From Allokutzneria oryzae (GTDB lineage: Bacteria; Actinomycetota; Actinomycetes; Mycobacteriales; Pseudonocardiaceae): DNA of 64,000 bases. The notes below the pieces were generated by a model. The model was not told the origin of the DNA. It was given only the letters and a program-made list of their open reading frames with translations, and ran no database searches. Each line of letters opens with the position of its first letter. Within the stretch, counting starts at the first letter, position 1. This document shows positions 52,704-60,304 of the stretch, piece by piece. The position numbers and the translations under genes are program-made. The stretch covers positions 744,001-808,000 of the forward strand of contig NZ_JBHLZU010000018.1 in assembly GCF_042429765.1 (NCBI RefSeq). The letters run 5' to 3'.

Positions 52704-53300
52704 ATGTCCAGGGACCCCAGTGCCACCAAGGCCAGCCTCCTCGCCGCCGCTCGCGTCGAATTCGCAGCTCACGGGGCTGCTGGTGCCCGCGTCGACCGCA
52801 TCGCCGAGCGCGCGGGGGTGAGCAAGGAGCGCATCTACGGCTATTTCGGGAGCAAGGGCAAGCTCTTCGACGCCGTGCTCGACGAGGTGCTGGACGAGGT
52901 CATGGAGTTCGTCGGCGCCCCGGGCAAGGACATCGGGGAGTACGTGCGCCGGGTGCACGACTTCCACCGGGAGCGGCCCGACCTGGTGCGCCTGCTGGTC
53001 TGGGAGGGCATGCAGGGCGGCGGCTCGTGCCCCAACCGGCAGAGCCGGGTCGAGCACTACGTGCGCAAGAACAGGGCGATGGCCGACGCGATCGGGCTGG
53101 ACAGCGCCGAGGAGGCCGCGCCGTACCTGTTCATGTTCATGGCGCTGTGCTCGTGGCCGGTGGTGGTGCCGCAGATCGCGCGCCTGGTGCTGGGGGAGGA
53201 GGTCGACACGGACGAAGGGCGCGAACGGCTCAAGCACCACATCGGAGACTTCGCCGAGGCCGCCATCGGTCATGTACGTGAACAACAATCACGAGTGTGA
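52704..53300 (+). CDS. TetR family transcriptional regulator
   Basis: A 198-residue regulator. The HTH is ATKASLLAAARVEFAAHGAA, GARVDRIAERAGVSKERIYG and YFGSKGKLFDAVLDEVL (~8-60), and the C-terminal ligand-binding domain is helical. It very likely represses the divergent MFS gene and itself, and responds to an exported compound. Confidence 0.92.
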   Translation: MSRDPSATKASLLAAARVEFAAHGAAGARVDRIAERAGVSKERIYGYFGSKGKLFDAVLDEVLDEVMEFVGAPGKDIGEYVRRVHDFHRERPDLVRLLVWEGMQGGGSCPNRQSRVEHYVRKNRAMADAIGLDSAEEAAPYLFMFMALCSWPVVVPQIARLVLGEEVDTDEGRERLKHHIGDFAEAAIGHVREQQSRV

Positions 53301-53474
53301 CTCGGTTCGTCCGTAACCATTCCGTTAACCAGCGTCCCGGCCGTATGACGTAAGCCACTCAGCAATCCCGTGCGGGATGCCGAGGGGCAGGGGGTCCGCC
53401 AGCCCCCGTCGTCGCCGAACGGTCCCCGGTGCCCTCACGGTGCGCAGGCTTCGCGCACAACCCTGGGAGGTCTC

Positions 53475-54983
53475 ATGGGGACCCTCGACTGGATCGTGGT
53501 CGGCGGGTACTTCTTCGTGATGGTCGGCATCGGCTGGTGGTCCCGCACGCGCATCAAGAACGTGCTGGACTTCTTCACCGCTGGCGGGAAGATGCCGTGG
53601 TGGCTGTCCGGCATCTCGCACCACATGTCCGGCTACAGCGCCGTCATGTTCGTGGCCTTCGCCAGCGAGGCGTACCGGCTCGGACTGACCGTCTACGTCT
53701 GGTGGGCGCTGACCATCGGGGTCGGCATCGGCATCGGCGCGTTCGTGTTCTCCGCGCGGTGGAACCGGCTGCGCGCCAAGCACGGGGTCGCCTCGCCGCT
53801 GGAGTACCTGGCCACCCGGTACAACGTGCCGACCCAGCAGGTGATGGCCTGGGCGGGCACGCTGCTCAAGGTCGTGGACATCGCGGCCAAGTGGGCGGCG
53901 GTCGCCGTGCTGCTGCGCGGGTTCGCCGGGGTCCCGATCACCTGGGGCATCCTCATCGTCGGCCTGGTCACGATGGTCTACTCGGTGATGGGCGGGCTGT
54001 GGGCCGACGCGCTCACCGACTTCGGCCAGTTCCTCATCCAGGCCGCCGCGGGCATCGTCATGTTCGTCGCCGTCGCCGCGCACTTCGGCGGCATCCAGTT
54101 CATGTGGGAGATCTGGGGGCAGCTCCCGGCCGCCAACAGCGAGCCGCTGCGCGAGCCCTACACCGCGACCTTCTTCATGGCGCTGTTCATCATCAAGACC
54201 CTTGAGTACAACGGCGGCATGTGGAACCTGGCGCAGCGCTACATGGCCGCGCCGGACGGGGCCGCCGCCAAGCGCTCCGCGCTGTTGTCCAGCGTGCTGT
54301 GGCTGGTGTGGCCGCTGATCCTGTTCTTCCCCATGTGGGCGGCGCCGCTGATCGTGCCGGGGCTGGCCTCTGCCGACGACGCCTACATCGAGCTCGGCAA
54401 GATCATGCTGCCGGCCGGGATGATCGGCCTGGTGCTCGCCGGGTTCTTCTCGCACACCATGGCGATGGTCTCCTCGGACGCCAACGTGATCTCCGCGGTG
54501 ATCACCAGGGACATGCTGCCGCACCTGTGGAAGGGCGTGCGGAACCTGAGCGCGGAGCGGCAGCTCCAGCTGGCGCGGGTCACCACGTTCGTCTTCATCG
54601 GCGCGAGCATGCTGATCGCGGTCACCTCCGGTGGCCAGGGCTGGGTGCTCAAGATCGTCGTGGACCTGGTCGCCGCCACCATGGGGCCGATCGCGGTGCC
54701 GCTGATGCTCGGCCTGCTGCCGTGGTTCCGCAGGATGGGGCCCGCGGCGGCGCTCGCGTCGGTGGTCTCGGGTCTCGGCGTCTGGGCGGCGCTCTACATC
54801 AGCCAGCAGAGCGGGGTCGTCATCGACAAGGAAGCCCTGGTCGCGTTCCCGCTGCTGACCTCGCTGGTGCTCTACGTGCTGGTCGGCCTGGTCAAGCCGG
54901 AGCGGGACAACCGGCGCGACGAGCTGATCGACTCGTTGTCCACCGACGGGGCCGCAGTGCAGGAGACCGCGAAGACCGCCTGA
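53475..54983 (+). CDS. sodium:solute symporter (SSS family)
   Basis: A 502-residue membrane protein with about 13 helices. The N-terminal pattern is IVVGGYFFVMVGIGWWSRTR, then FFTAGGKMPWWLSGISHHMS. The later GLVTMVYSVMGGLWADALTD and FAGVPITWG segments match the SGLT-type family, near the sugar/inositol branch. GGGAGG precedes the ATG at 53475. The terminator at 54999 follows. Substrate unknown. Confidence 0.9.
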   Translation: MGTLDWIVVGGYFFVMVGIGWWSRTRIKNVLDFFTAGGKMPWWLSGISHHMSGYSAVMFVAFASEAYRLGLTVYVWWALTIGVGIGIGAFVFSARWNRLRAKHGVASPLEYLATRYNVPTQQVMAWAGTLLKVVDIAAKWAAVAVLLRGFAGVPITWGILIVGLVTMVYSVMGGLWADALTDFGQFLIQAAAGIVMFVAVAAHFGGIQFMWEIWGQLPAANSEPLREPYTATFFMALFIIKTLEYNGGMWNLAQRYMAAPDGAAAKRSALLSSVLWLVWPLILFFPMWAAPLIVPGLASADDAYIELGKIMLPAGMIGLVLAGFFSHTMAMVSSDANVISAVITRDMLPHLWKGVRNLSAERQLQLARVTTFVFIGASMLIAVTSGGQGWVLKIVVDLVAATMGPIAVPLMLGLLPWFRRMGPAAALASVVSGLGVWAALYISQQSGVVIDKEALVAFPLLTSLVLYVLVGLVKPERDNRRDELIDSLSTDGAAVQETAKTA

Positions 54984-54998
54984 TCCGAACGCGAGCAG

Positions 54999-55023
54999 CC
55001 CCGGGCGGTGACACCGCCCGGGG
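54999..55023 (+). terminator. rho-independent terminator after the symporter gene
   Basis: CCCCGGGCGG and CCGCCCGGGG form a 10-bp perfect stem around TGACA, followed by TTGTTTGTCTT. This is one of the few T-rich terminators in the window. Confidence 0.85.
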
Positions 55024-55045
55024 TTGTTTGTCTTCGCCGGCGGCG

Positions 55046-55264
55046 ATGGTCGATGATGAGCTCGTGGCTCTCCAGGAGATTTCGATCGACCCCGACGTCC
55101 TTCAGGGTGTTCCGCTGGTGACCGGCACGAGGATCTCGGTCTCCTCGGTCGTCGCACTGGTCTGCCAGGGCCTGAGCGAGCAGGAGATCATCCAGCGCCA
55201 CCCGGAGCTGACCCCGGCCGACATCGTGGCCTGCGTCGAGTTCCAGCACGCCGGCTCCCGCTGA
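55046..55264 (+). CDS. DUF433 family protein (VapB45-like antitoxin fold)
   Basis: A 72-residue protein. The family pattern is ISIDPDVLQGVPLVTGTRIS and VSSVVALVCQGLSEQEIIQR, then HPELTPADIVACVEFQHAG. DUF433 proteins are HTH-containing and often antitoxins next to a PIN-type toxin (DUF5615). No toxin gene is adjacent here, so it is an orphan. The ATG at 55046 is used; GTG at 55064 is possible. Confidence 0.82.
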   Translation: MVDDELVALQEISIDPDVLQGVPLVTGTRISVSSVVALVCQGLSEQEIIQRHPELTPADIVACVEFQHAGSR

Positions 55265-55279
55265 CCCGGGACGGCCTTC

Positions 55280-55777
55280 TCAGCGCTTGAGCACCCGGGC
55301 CGCGAGCTTGTCGCCGGAACCCACCATCAGCCGCAACGGCTTGGTCAGCACCGACAACAACACGGCCATCCGCGGCTTGCCGTAGCGGCGTGCGATCTTC
55401 GGTCCGATCGCGCCCATCACCGCGGTGATACCGGGCAAGGGCCGGATGAAGAGCGTCACCTCGGCGATCTGCGCGTTGTCGTCCAGCCGCACGAGTGAGC
55501 ATTCCTCGATCGCAACGTCGCCGACCCGGCCCCGGTAGAACAGCGCCCGCTGCCGGTCGTCGCCGATATCGGTGTGGAACCGAATGTCGCTGATGCTGCT
55601 GAACCCCGCCTCGAAGATCTCGCGCACGCTCTCCTTGCCGGAGAAGGTGCCGCGCTCGGTCAGCGGCGACCGCAGCACCACGTCCTCAGCCATGGTCGAG
55701 ACCGCCAGGTCCGCGTCGCCGCGCTCGCCCGCCAGCCGGAACCGCTCCGTGGTGGCTTCCGCTCGCTCCAGGCTCAT
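55280..55777 (-). CDS. NTF2-like (SnoaL-type) protein
   Basis: A 165-residue protein with the NTF2-like cone fold: SLERAEATTERFRLAGERGD helix, MAEDVVLRSPLTERGTFSGK, then EIFEAGFSSISDIRFHTDIG and a beta sheet. The C-terminal ~50 residues form a hydrophobic tail (AVMGAIGPKIARRYGKPRMA). Its ATG overlaps the TetR stop (ATGA), so the regulator and this protein are one operon. Function unknown. Confidence 0.75.
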   Translation of the reverse strand: MSLERAEATTERFRLAGERGDADLAVSTMAEDVVLRSPLTERGTFSGKESVREIFEAGFSSISDIRFHTDIGDDRQRALFYRGRVGDVAIEECSLVRLDDNAQIAEVTLFIRPLPGITAVMGAIGPKIARRYGKPRMAVLLSVLTKPLRLMVGSGDKLAARVLKR

Positions 55778-56409
55778 GTCCCACTCCTCGTCGTCGTCGA
55801 AGCCAAACCCCGCCACAGCAGGTCCCTGGCGAGGAGCACGACCTGCTCCCGTGACACGTCTCGGTTCCGCCACCACCACGCCGCGAGGGCGTTGACCGCC
55901 CACTTCGACGTCTCGGCGAGGAGCTCGTCGGCGCGTGCCCGCTCCAGCTCCACCGAGAGCGACAGCTCGGGGATCTGGTGGAACAGCCCGGCGAGCCGCT
56001 GGGTGGCGAGCTCCTGCCCGCGCCGGTGCGCCTTGGCGACCTCGGCGTCGCCCGGCGTGTCCAGGAAGATCATTCGCCACGCGTGCTCGTTGCCCTCGAT
56101 CCACGAGAAAATCGCGTCGAGGGACCGTGTGACCAGCTGTTCCGGTGTCTCCGCCGGTTCCGGTGCCGACCAATGCTCGATGAACGCCGTGGCGTGCGCT
56201 TCGAGCAGGTGCGCGTAGAGCCCGGCTTTCGACGGGAAGTGGTCGTAGAGCACCGGCGTGCTGATTCCCGCCGCTTTCGCGACCTCGCGCATGGACGCCT
56301 TGTCGTAGCCGTGCGCGGCGAAGATCTCCGCCGCCGCCGCGACGATGAGCGCGCGTCGGTCTTCCGGCCGGAGCCGCTTCCTGCGTGGGGACCGCTCGTT
56401 ACCTGACAT
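55774..56409 (-). CDS. TetR family transcriptional regulator
   Basis: A 211-residue regulator. The HTH is RRALIVAAAAEIFAAHGYDK, ASMREVAKAAGISTPVLYDHF and PSKAGLYAHLLEAH (~17-65), and the C-terminal domain resembles other TetR ligand pockets. Two dyads directly upstream (56412-56452) are its likely operators. It is coupled to the NTF2-like gene. Confidence 0.9.
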   Translation of the reverse strand: MSGNERSPRRKRLRPEDRRALIVAAAAEIFAAHGYDKASMREVAKAAGISTPVLYDHFPSKAGLYAHLLEAHATAFIEHWSAPEPAETPEQLVTRSLDAIFSWIEGNEHAWRMIFLDTPGDAEVAKAHRRGQELATQRLAGLFHQIPELSLSVELERARADELLAETSKWAVNALAAWWWRNRDVSREQVVLLARDLLWRGLASTTTRSGT

Positions 56410-56411
56410 CG

Positions 56412-56452
56412 GTTAGGTAGCGTACCCGAGTTACCTAACAGCTGTCAGGTAG
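56412..56452 (-). promoter_or_regulatory. double TetR operator
   Basis: GTTAGGTA (56412-56419) and TACCTAAC (56432-56439) are perfect arms around 12 bases. Overlapping them is TTACCTAACAG/CTGTCAGGTAG (56431-56452), a 22-bp near-palindrome with two mismatches. They start 3 bp before the TetR ATG. Confidence 0.65.
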
Positions 56453-56605
56453 CGTCGCGCCGACGTGGTCTCGCTGTGACGGACCGACATCAAGCAATTA
56501 CACGCGGATGCACCTTGCTGAGGGTCGCCCGATTGGGCAAAGTGTGGCCCGATGAGTTGACGGCGGGTAGTCGGGGGCCTGACCAAGCATGAAGCGGCGG
56601 CAGTC

Positions 56606-57814
56606 ATGACACTCACCCCGGAAGAGATCCGCTCTGTGGTTTTCGCGAAGCCGCCACGCGGCGAACGGGGCTACTCCGACGACGACGTCGACGCGTTCCT
56701 GGACCGGGTCGAGGCGACCCTGCGCGGTGAGGACACGCTGACCCCCCAGGAAGTGCTCGAAGTCCGCTTCCCGCCCGCGCGCTGGCGCAGACGGGGGTAT
56801 GACGAGGACGCCGTCGATGACTTCCTCGACCGCGCGGTGGAGACGCTCAAGGCCCTCGCCGAGGAGGGCGAGGCGCGCGAGAAGCCCTCGGCCGAGCGCA
56901 TCCGCGCCGCCGACATCGGCAAGGTCGTCTTCAAGAAGCCCGCGCGCGGCAAGGCGGGCTACGACGACGAAGAGGTCGACGCGTTCCTGGACCGGATCGA
57001 GGCCACTCTGCGCGGCGAGGACTCCCTCACCGCCAAGAAGATCAAGGCCGCTCGTTTCAAGCCCGCCAAGCGCCGCGGCGACGCCTACGACGAGGACCAG
57101 GTCGACGCCTTCCTCCGCCGCATCACCCGGCAGCTGGAGGATGACGAGCTCGCCGACCTCCCGACGGAGATCACCGAGCGCAAGGCGCCCCCGGTCCGCG
57201 ACAAGATCCGCGAGCAGGCGTTCCGGCCCCCGGTACCCGGCGGCCGCGGCTACGACGAGAAGCAGGTCAACGCGTTCCTGGAGCGCATCGAGGCCACCAT
57301 GCGGGGCAAGGACACGATCACCCCGCAGCAGGTCGCCGACATCCGCTTCACCCCACCGCGCCGGGGCAAGCCCGGCTACGACGCCGACGGTGTCGACGCG
57401 TTGCTGGACCGGTTGGCGCTGTCGCTGACCCAGCTGCCACCGCGCACCCCCAAGCCGCTGCCGATGCTGACCGCCGCGGATGTCCGCAAGGTGGCCTTCC
57501 ACCGCCCGCGGCCCGGCGAGCCCGGCTACGACGAGATCGAGGTGGACCAGTTCCTCGACCGCGTCGAGGCGACGTTGCAGGGCGAGGACCGCATCACCCT
57601 CAAGGACGTCCAGCGCGTCCGCTTCCACCCGCCAGCGCCGGGCCACGGCGGCTACGACAACGGCGAAGTGGACGCCTTCCTGGACCTGCTGGAGGTCCGC
57701 CTGGCGGGAGTGATGCCGACCGAGCGCATCAAGCCGGTCCCCCGGATGCCCCCGCGCACGGCTCCCCGAGCCCAGCACTCCGGCTTCTTCCCGGCCCCGC
57801 CCGCCCGCCACTAG
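56606..57814 (+). CDS. eight-module DivIVA-domain repeat protein
   Basis: A 402-residue protein made of eight tandem DivI1A modules, with tyrosines near residues 23, 65, 119, 161, 216, 258, 308 and 350. Each module reads roughly I-x-x-x-x-F-x-x-P-x-x-G-x-x-G-Y-D-x-x-x-V-D-x-F-L-D-R. Odd and even modules pair into four units like the protein at 32124. There is no long coiled coil, and a proline-rich tail (IKPVPRMPPRTAPRAQ) ends it. DivIVA-repeat proteins are known in actinobacteria; eight modules is large. Membrane-curvature scaffolding is possible. Confidence 0.88.
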   Translation: MTLTPEEIRSVVFAKPPRGERGYSDDDVDAFLDRVEATLRGEDTLTPQEVLEVRFPPARWRRRGYDEDAVDDFLDRAVETLKALAEEGEAREKPSAERIRAADIGKVVFKKPARGKAGYDDEEVDAFLDRIEATLRGEDSLTAKKIKAARFKPAKRRGDAYDEDQVDAFLRRITRQLEDDELADLPTEITERKAPPVRDKIREQAFRPPVPGGRGYDEKQVNAFLERIEATMRGKDTITPQQVADIRFTPPRRGKPGYDADGVDALLDRLALSLTQLPPRTPKPLPMLTAADVRKVAFHRPRPGEPGYDEIEVDQFLDRVEATLQGEDRITLKDVQRVRFHPPAPGHGGYDNGEVDAFLDLLEVRLAGVMPTERIKPVPRMPPRTAPRAQHSGFFPAPPARH

Positions 57815-57846
57815 CCCCACCCGCCAGCGCCGAAGCCGTCCTGGCC

Positions 57847-58182
57847 ACACCCACAGCGCTGGTAACGCCAAACCCAGCCACCGGCACCCAACGCTGCTGG
57901 TAACGCCAAACCCAGCCACCGGCACCCAACGGCGCTGGTAACGCCAAACCCAGCCACCGGCACCCAACGCTGCTGGCAACACCAAACCCAGCCGTTGGCA
58001 CCCAACGCTGCTGGCAACGCCAACCCAGCCACCGGCACCCAACGCTGCTGGTAACACCAAACCCAGCCACCGGCACTCAACGGCGCTGGTAACGCCAAGC
58101 CCAGCCGTTGGCACTCAACGCTGCTGGTAACGCCAAACTCAGCCACCGGCACCCAACGCTGCTGGTAACACCAAACCAAGCC
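57847..58182. repeat. 38-bp tandem repeat array, ~9 copies
   Basis: Units start CACCCAACGCTGCTGG and end CCACCGG or CCGTTGG. Units at 57847, 57885, 57923, 57961, 57999, 58036, 58074, 58112 and 58150 are 37-38 bp with a few substitutions; the first and last are partial or degenerate. Each unit contains GCTGG...CCAGC, a 5-bp inverted repeat. There is no spacer variation, so this is not CRISPR. The period is not a multiple of 3, so the long open frames crossing it are incidental. It fills most of the gap after the DivIVA-repeat gene. Confidence 0.8.
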
Positions 58183-58247
58183 ACGCTGAGAAGGACGAAG
58201 CCCGCACCGTAGGGGGCATGGGGGACTCGGTCCCCCAAAATAATGAA

Positions 58248-58286
58248 GGCCAGGGGAAGGCGGCAAAGCCGCCGAACACCCTGGCC
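58248..58286. terminator. nested hairpin next to the tRNA-Gly remnant
   Basis: GGCCAGGG/CCCTGGCC (58248-58255, 58279-58286) encloses GGCGGC/GCCGCC. It lies just past the 3' end of the minus-strand tRNA-Gly fragment, where the tRNA's terminator would be. Another small dyad, GGGGGAC/GTCCCCC, is at 58220-58236. Confidence 0.5.
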
Positions 58287-58290
58287 GTCG

Positions 58291-58331
58291 AGCGGGTGAC
58301 GGGAATCGAACCCGCGCCTACAGCTTGGGAA
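58291..58331 (-). other. left attachment site: 3' half of tRNA-Gly(CCC)
   Basis: Read on the minus strand this is TTCCCAAGCTG, a T-arm with GCGGGTTCGATTCCCGT, and the acceptor end CACCCGC plus T. It equals the tRNA-Gly(CCC) sequence from the anticodon loop to the 3' end. The 5' half does not follow, so it is a duplicated att core rather than a tRNA gene. An intact copy should be at the right end of the element, outside the window. Confidence 0.82.
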
Positions 58332-58508
58332 CCCGTTGCGGCTGACCAGGTGGCGCCCCTGACCTGCGGCTGGAGCGAGTCACCAGTGTCCCTGATTGAC
58401 CGCTACTGACCTGCGCTAACAGCACGCAGACAGCACGTACGCACTTCGCCCCGAACGTTGCGTGGGCGGGGACTCGCACGCAGTCGAGACCCGGCCCACG
58501 CACAACGG

Positions 58509-59150
58509 TCAAGCAGCTAGAGACCACTCGCGCAAGTACTTGGCGACGAGCCCCCGCGCTGCAACCTCCAGGATGCGGCGGTTGGTGCGGGCGTGGAGCC
58601 GGAAGGCTTGACCGTGCCTGGTATCCCACACGACGGGGGTTGCTCCGGGTAGAGCCTGGTCGAGCACTGACTCCATCATCAGCAACAGGATGTCGGCGGC
58701 GTCCTGGTGTAGTTCCAACTCCTTGCAGTATGGCGCAACGAGCAGGAGCTTTCCGCTGGTAAGGCGGATGCCGAGGAGGTCCCGCAGTACGATGGTGAGT
58801 TCGCTTTCGGTCCAGCTTTCCTGCGCAACCCTCACGCCGGTGGCTCCAGCGGGCAACAGATCTAGAAAGCCGTTGGCCGCCTTGCGGAAGGCAGGCCCTC
58901 GCCAGTCGCGCTTCTGTACGGCCCACGCAACGACGTTGTCCAAGGGCGTTCGCGGGTCAACGGAGTTGAGTGACCGGCGCATAGCCGCGTGCAACGGCGA
59001 GTACATCGCGTATGCCATTGAGTTGCCCTCGTAGCGCTGCCTGTGCGCCCGGGCGATGCCCACGGCCTGTTTGGGAGTGGCAAGGACGTAGTCCAACCAC
59101 GGAAGGCCGCCGATGCTGCGCTCGTTCACGGAGGTGGAGGGGGTAGCCAA
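58509..59150 (-). CDS. hypothetical protein of the integrative element
   Basis: A protein of about 213 residues of mixed alpha/beta character (GGLPWLDYVLATPKQAVGIA near the N-terminus, LLLVAPYCKELELHQDAADI later). No family is recognised. The proposed TTG at 59150 has AAGGAG 6 bp upstream; the longest frame starts 16 codons earlier. The 177 bp between it and the att core hold repeated CTGACCTGCG sequences. Confidence 0.6.
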   Translation of the reverse strand: MATPSTSVNERSIGGLPWLDYVLATPKQAVGIARAHRQRYEGNSMAYAMYSPLHAAMRRSLNSVDPRTPLDNVVAWAVQKRDWRGPAFRKAANGFLDLLPAGATGVRVAQESWTESELTIVLRDLLGIRLTSGKLLLVAPYCKELELHQDAADILLLMMESVLDQALPGATPVVWDTRHGQAFRLHARTNRRILEVAARGLVAKYLREWSLAA

Positions 59151-59241
59151 GTACGGCTCCTTAGATCGCGACTGGAAGCCACCTACTCCGGACGTCACCC
59201 GGACTACCTTTCGACAACCTCCCCTGAATGGGTGTTAGAGG

Positions 59242-59271
59242 TTGACAAGCCGGGCTGCTCCCGGCTAAGTT
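59242..59271 (+). promoter_or_regulatory. sigma-70-type promoter with embedded palindrome
   Basis: TTGACA and TAAGTT are spaced 18 bp apart. The spacer contains AGCCGGG/CCCGGCT around CTGCT (59248-59266), a perfect 7-bp-arm dyad exactly between the -35 and -10 elements, where a repressor would block RNA polymerase. Confidence 0.55.
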
Positions 59272-59277
59272 TTGGGT

Positions 59278-59388
59278 TGTTGAGATCCAGAACTTAGGTA
59301 GAGTGGCTAGAGCTGTAGGTATACAGCATCCGCTCCAAGTTTCGCACAGGTGCCCAGGGGACGTCAACCCCCTGGGCACTTTTGTTTT
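59278..59388 (+). ncRNA. candidate small RNA of the integrative element
   Basis: A roughly 110-base transcript is predicted from the promoter at 59242 to a perfect terminator. It contains the hairpin GCTGTA/TACAGC (59312-59327, loop GGTA) and no ATG with a ribosome binding site. A regulatory RNA for copy number or transfer is possible. Confidence 0.45.
59350..59388 (+). terminator. rho-independent terminator
   Basis: GTGCCCAGGGG and CCCCTGGGCAC form a perfect 11-bp stem around ACGTCAAC, followed by TTTTGTTTTC. It is the strongest classical terminator in the window and has no protein gene in front of it. Confidence 0.88.
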
Positions 59389-59674
59389 CAAATCACTCCT
59401 TTGCGCAGGTCAGGGCTATGTGGGGTTGCTCATTCGGAGCAAAGGGACCCGGACCGCAGGCCCGCCAGGGCCGAGGACCGGAAGCCCTGCGCAGTCGCGG
59501 ACCCCCAACCACAAGACCAACCCAGTCGCGCACAGGTCCGCGTAGGGACTGCCACCACATCGAGGCTCACCGTCAGGCGCTCGTCTTCGGCCTGCGGCGT
59601 GTGGTCCTGGAGACTTCTGCTTCTGCGTGCTTGGGGCCGGTGGTTGCTCCCCGATCGCGTGGGCGCGGCCCTCC

Positions 59675-59796
59675 GCCGACCCGGCGCGGGACCGGCCGTC
59701 AGGCCGCAGCCCGCTGGCCGGGTCGGCAAAGAACGGGGCCGCGTCAGCCCTGAGCGATCGGGTCAGGCAGGCGACCAGCGGCCCCGCAGGGGCCGC
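59675..59796. other. GC-rich inverted-repeat region, possible replication element
   Basis: GCCGACCCGGC (59675-59685) and GCCGGGTCGGC (59717-59727) pair, extended by GCGGG/CCCGC with a TG bulge, and enclose GGCC-GTCA-GGCC. A second hairpin is GCGGCCCC/GGGGCCGC (59778-59796). The 59389-59846 stretch has no supportable gene. Single-strand origin (sti/sso-like) structure for rolling-circle replication is one reading. Confidence 0.4.
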
Positions 59797-59846
59797 CTTG
59801 AACAAGTAAAGAAAGTCCTCACCGTGGACTGGTGCCGGACAGGGGA

Positions 59847-60080
59847 TCAAGCAGCGACGGTGACGGTGGTGGCGGCGACGGTGGCCGGGTGGGGGATGGG
59901 CTCGCCGTTCTCGCGCATGCCCTCAAGGTGGAACTCGATGGCCTCTCGCATGAGCTGAAGGCACTCGTCCTGATCATCGGCGACGGCTACGCACCCGGGA
60001 AGGTCTGGACACCACGCGCCAAAGGAACCGGTCTCGCCGCGCTCGATGATGATGGCGTACGTACTCACTGCTGCCTCCAT
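59847..60080 (-). CDS. hicB: HicB-type antitoxin
   Basis: A 77-residue protein with the HicB partial RNase-H fold: STYAIIIERGETGSFGAWCP, then DLPGCVAVADDQDECLQLMR, EAIEFHLEGMRENGEPIPHP. The DLPGC signature is diagnostic. No C-terminal DNA-binding domain is seen, so autoregulation may depend on HicA. It follows hicA with a one-base overlap (TGATG). Confidence 0.88.
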   Translation of the reverse strand: MEAAVSTYAIIIERGETGSFGAWCPDLPGCVAVADDQDECLQLMREAIEFHLEGMRENGEPIPHPATVAATTVTVAA

Positions 60081-60268
60081 CAGATGCCAGCCTGCTTGCG
60101 GATGCTGCGCTCGGTACCGATCGGCACGTCAGTGCTGGGCTTGCCTGCCACTGTCACGGTACCTGGCTTGGTTGGGTGCCGGTACTGCCTGTGACTGCCC
60201 TTTGTTCGGGCTAGGTACCACCCGTCTGCCTCGATGAGCTTGATGATCTCGCTGACCTTCAGGGGCAC
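60080..60268 (-). CDS. hicA: HicA-type mRNA interferase toxin
   Basis: A 62-residue double-stranded-RNA-binding-like protein: LKVSEIIKLIEADGWYLART, then KGSHRQYRHPTKPGTVTVAG and PIGTERSIRKQAGI. The catalytic His is in KGSHRQY. It cleaves mRNA when not bound by HicB. GTG at 60268 gives the standard family length. Confidence 0.88.
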   Translation of the reverse strand: MPLKVSEIIKLIEADGWYLARTKGSHRQYRHPTKPGTVTVAGKPSTDVPIGTERSIRKQAGI

Positions 60269-60304
60269 GGCACTAACCTCGCTGATCGCTTTGCGGCAGG
60301 GCAC

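Noticed and set aside
57847..58182. CRISPR array
   Set aside because: The units follow each other without unique spacers and no cas gene is nearby.
57811..58266. Minus-strand gene encoding a W/V/G-rich repeat protein
   Set aside because: The 38-bp period rotates the frame at each unit; the frame is open only because the unit contains no stop codon.
58291..58331. Intact tRNA-Gly gene
   Set aside because: The D-arm and 5' acceptor strand are missing; only the 3' half is present.
59278..59388. tRNA or tRNA-like gene in the element
   Set aside because: Parts resemble D-arm sequence, but the central hairpin has a 4-base loop and there is no paired acceptor stem.
59416..59850. 144-codon minus-strand frame
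   Set aside because: It runs through the structured region and a terminator, with low-complexity composition and no RBS.
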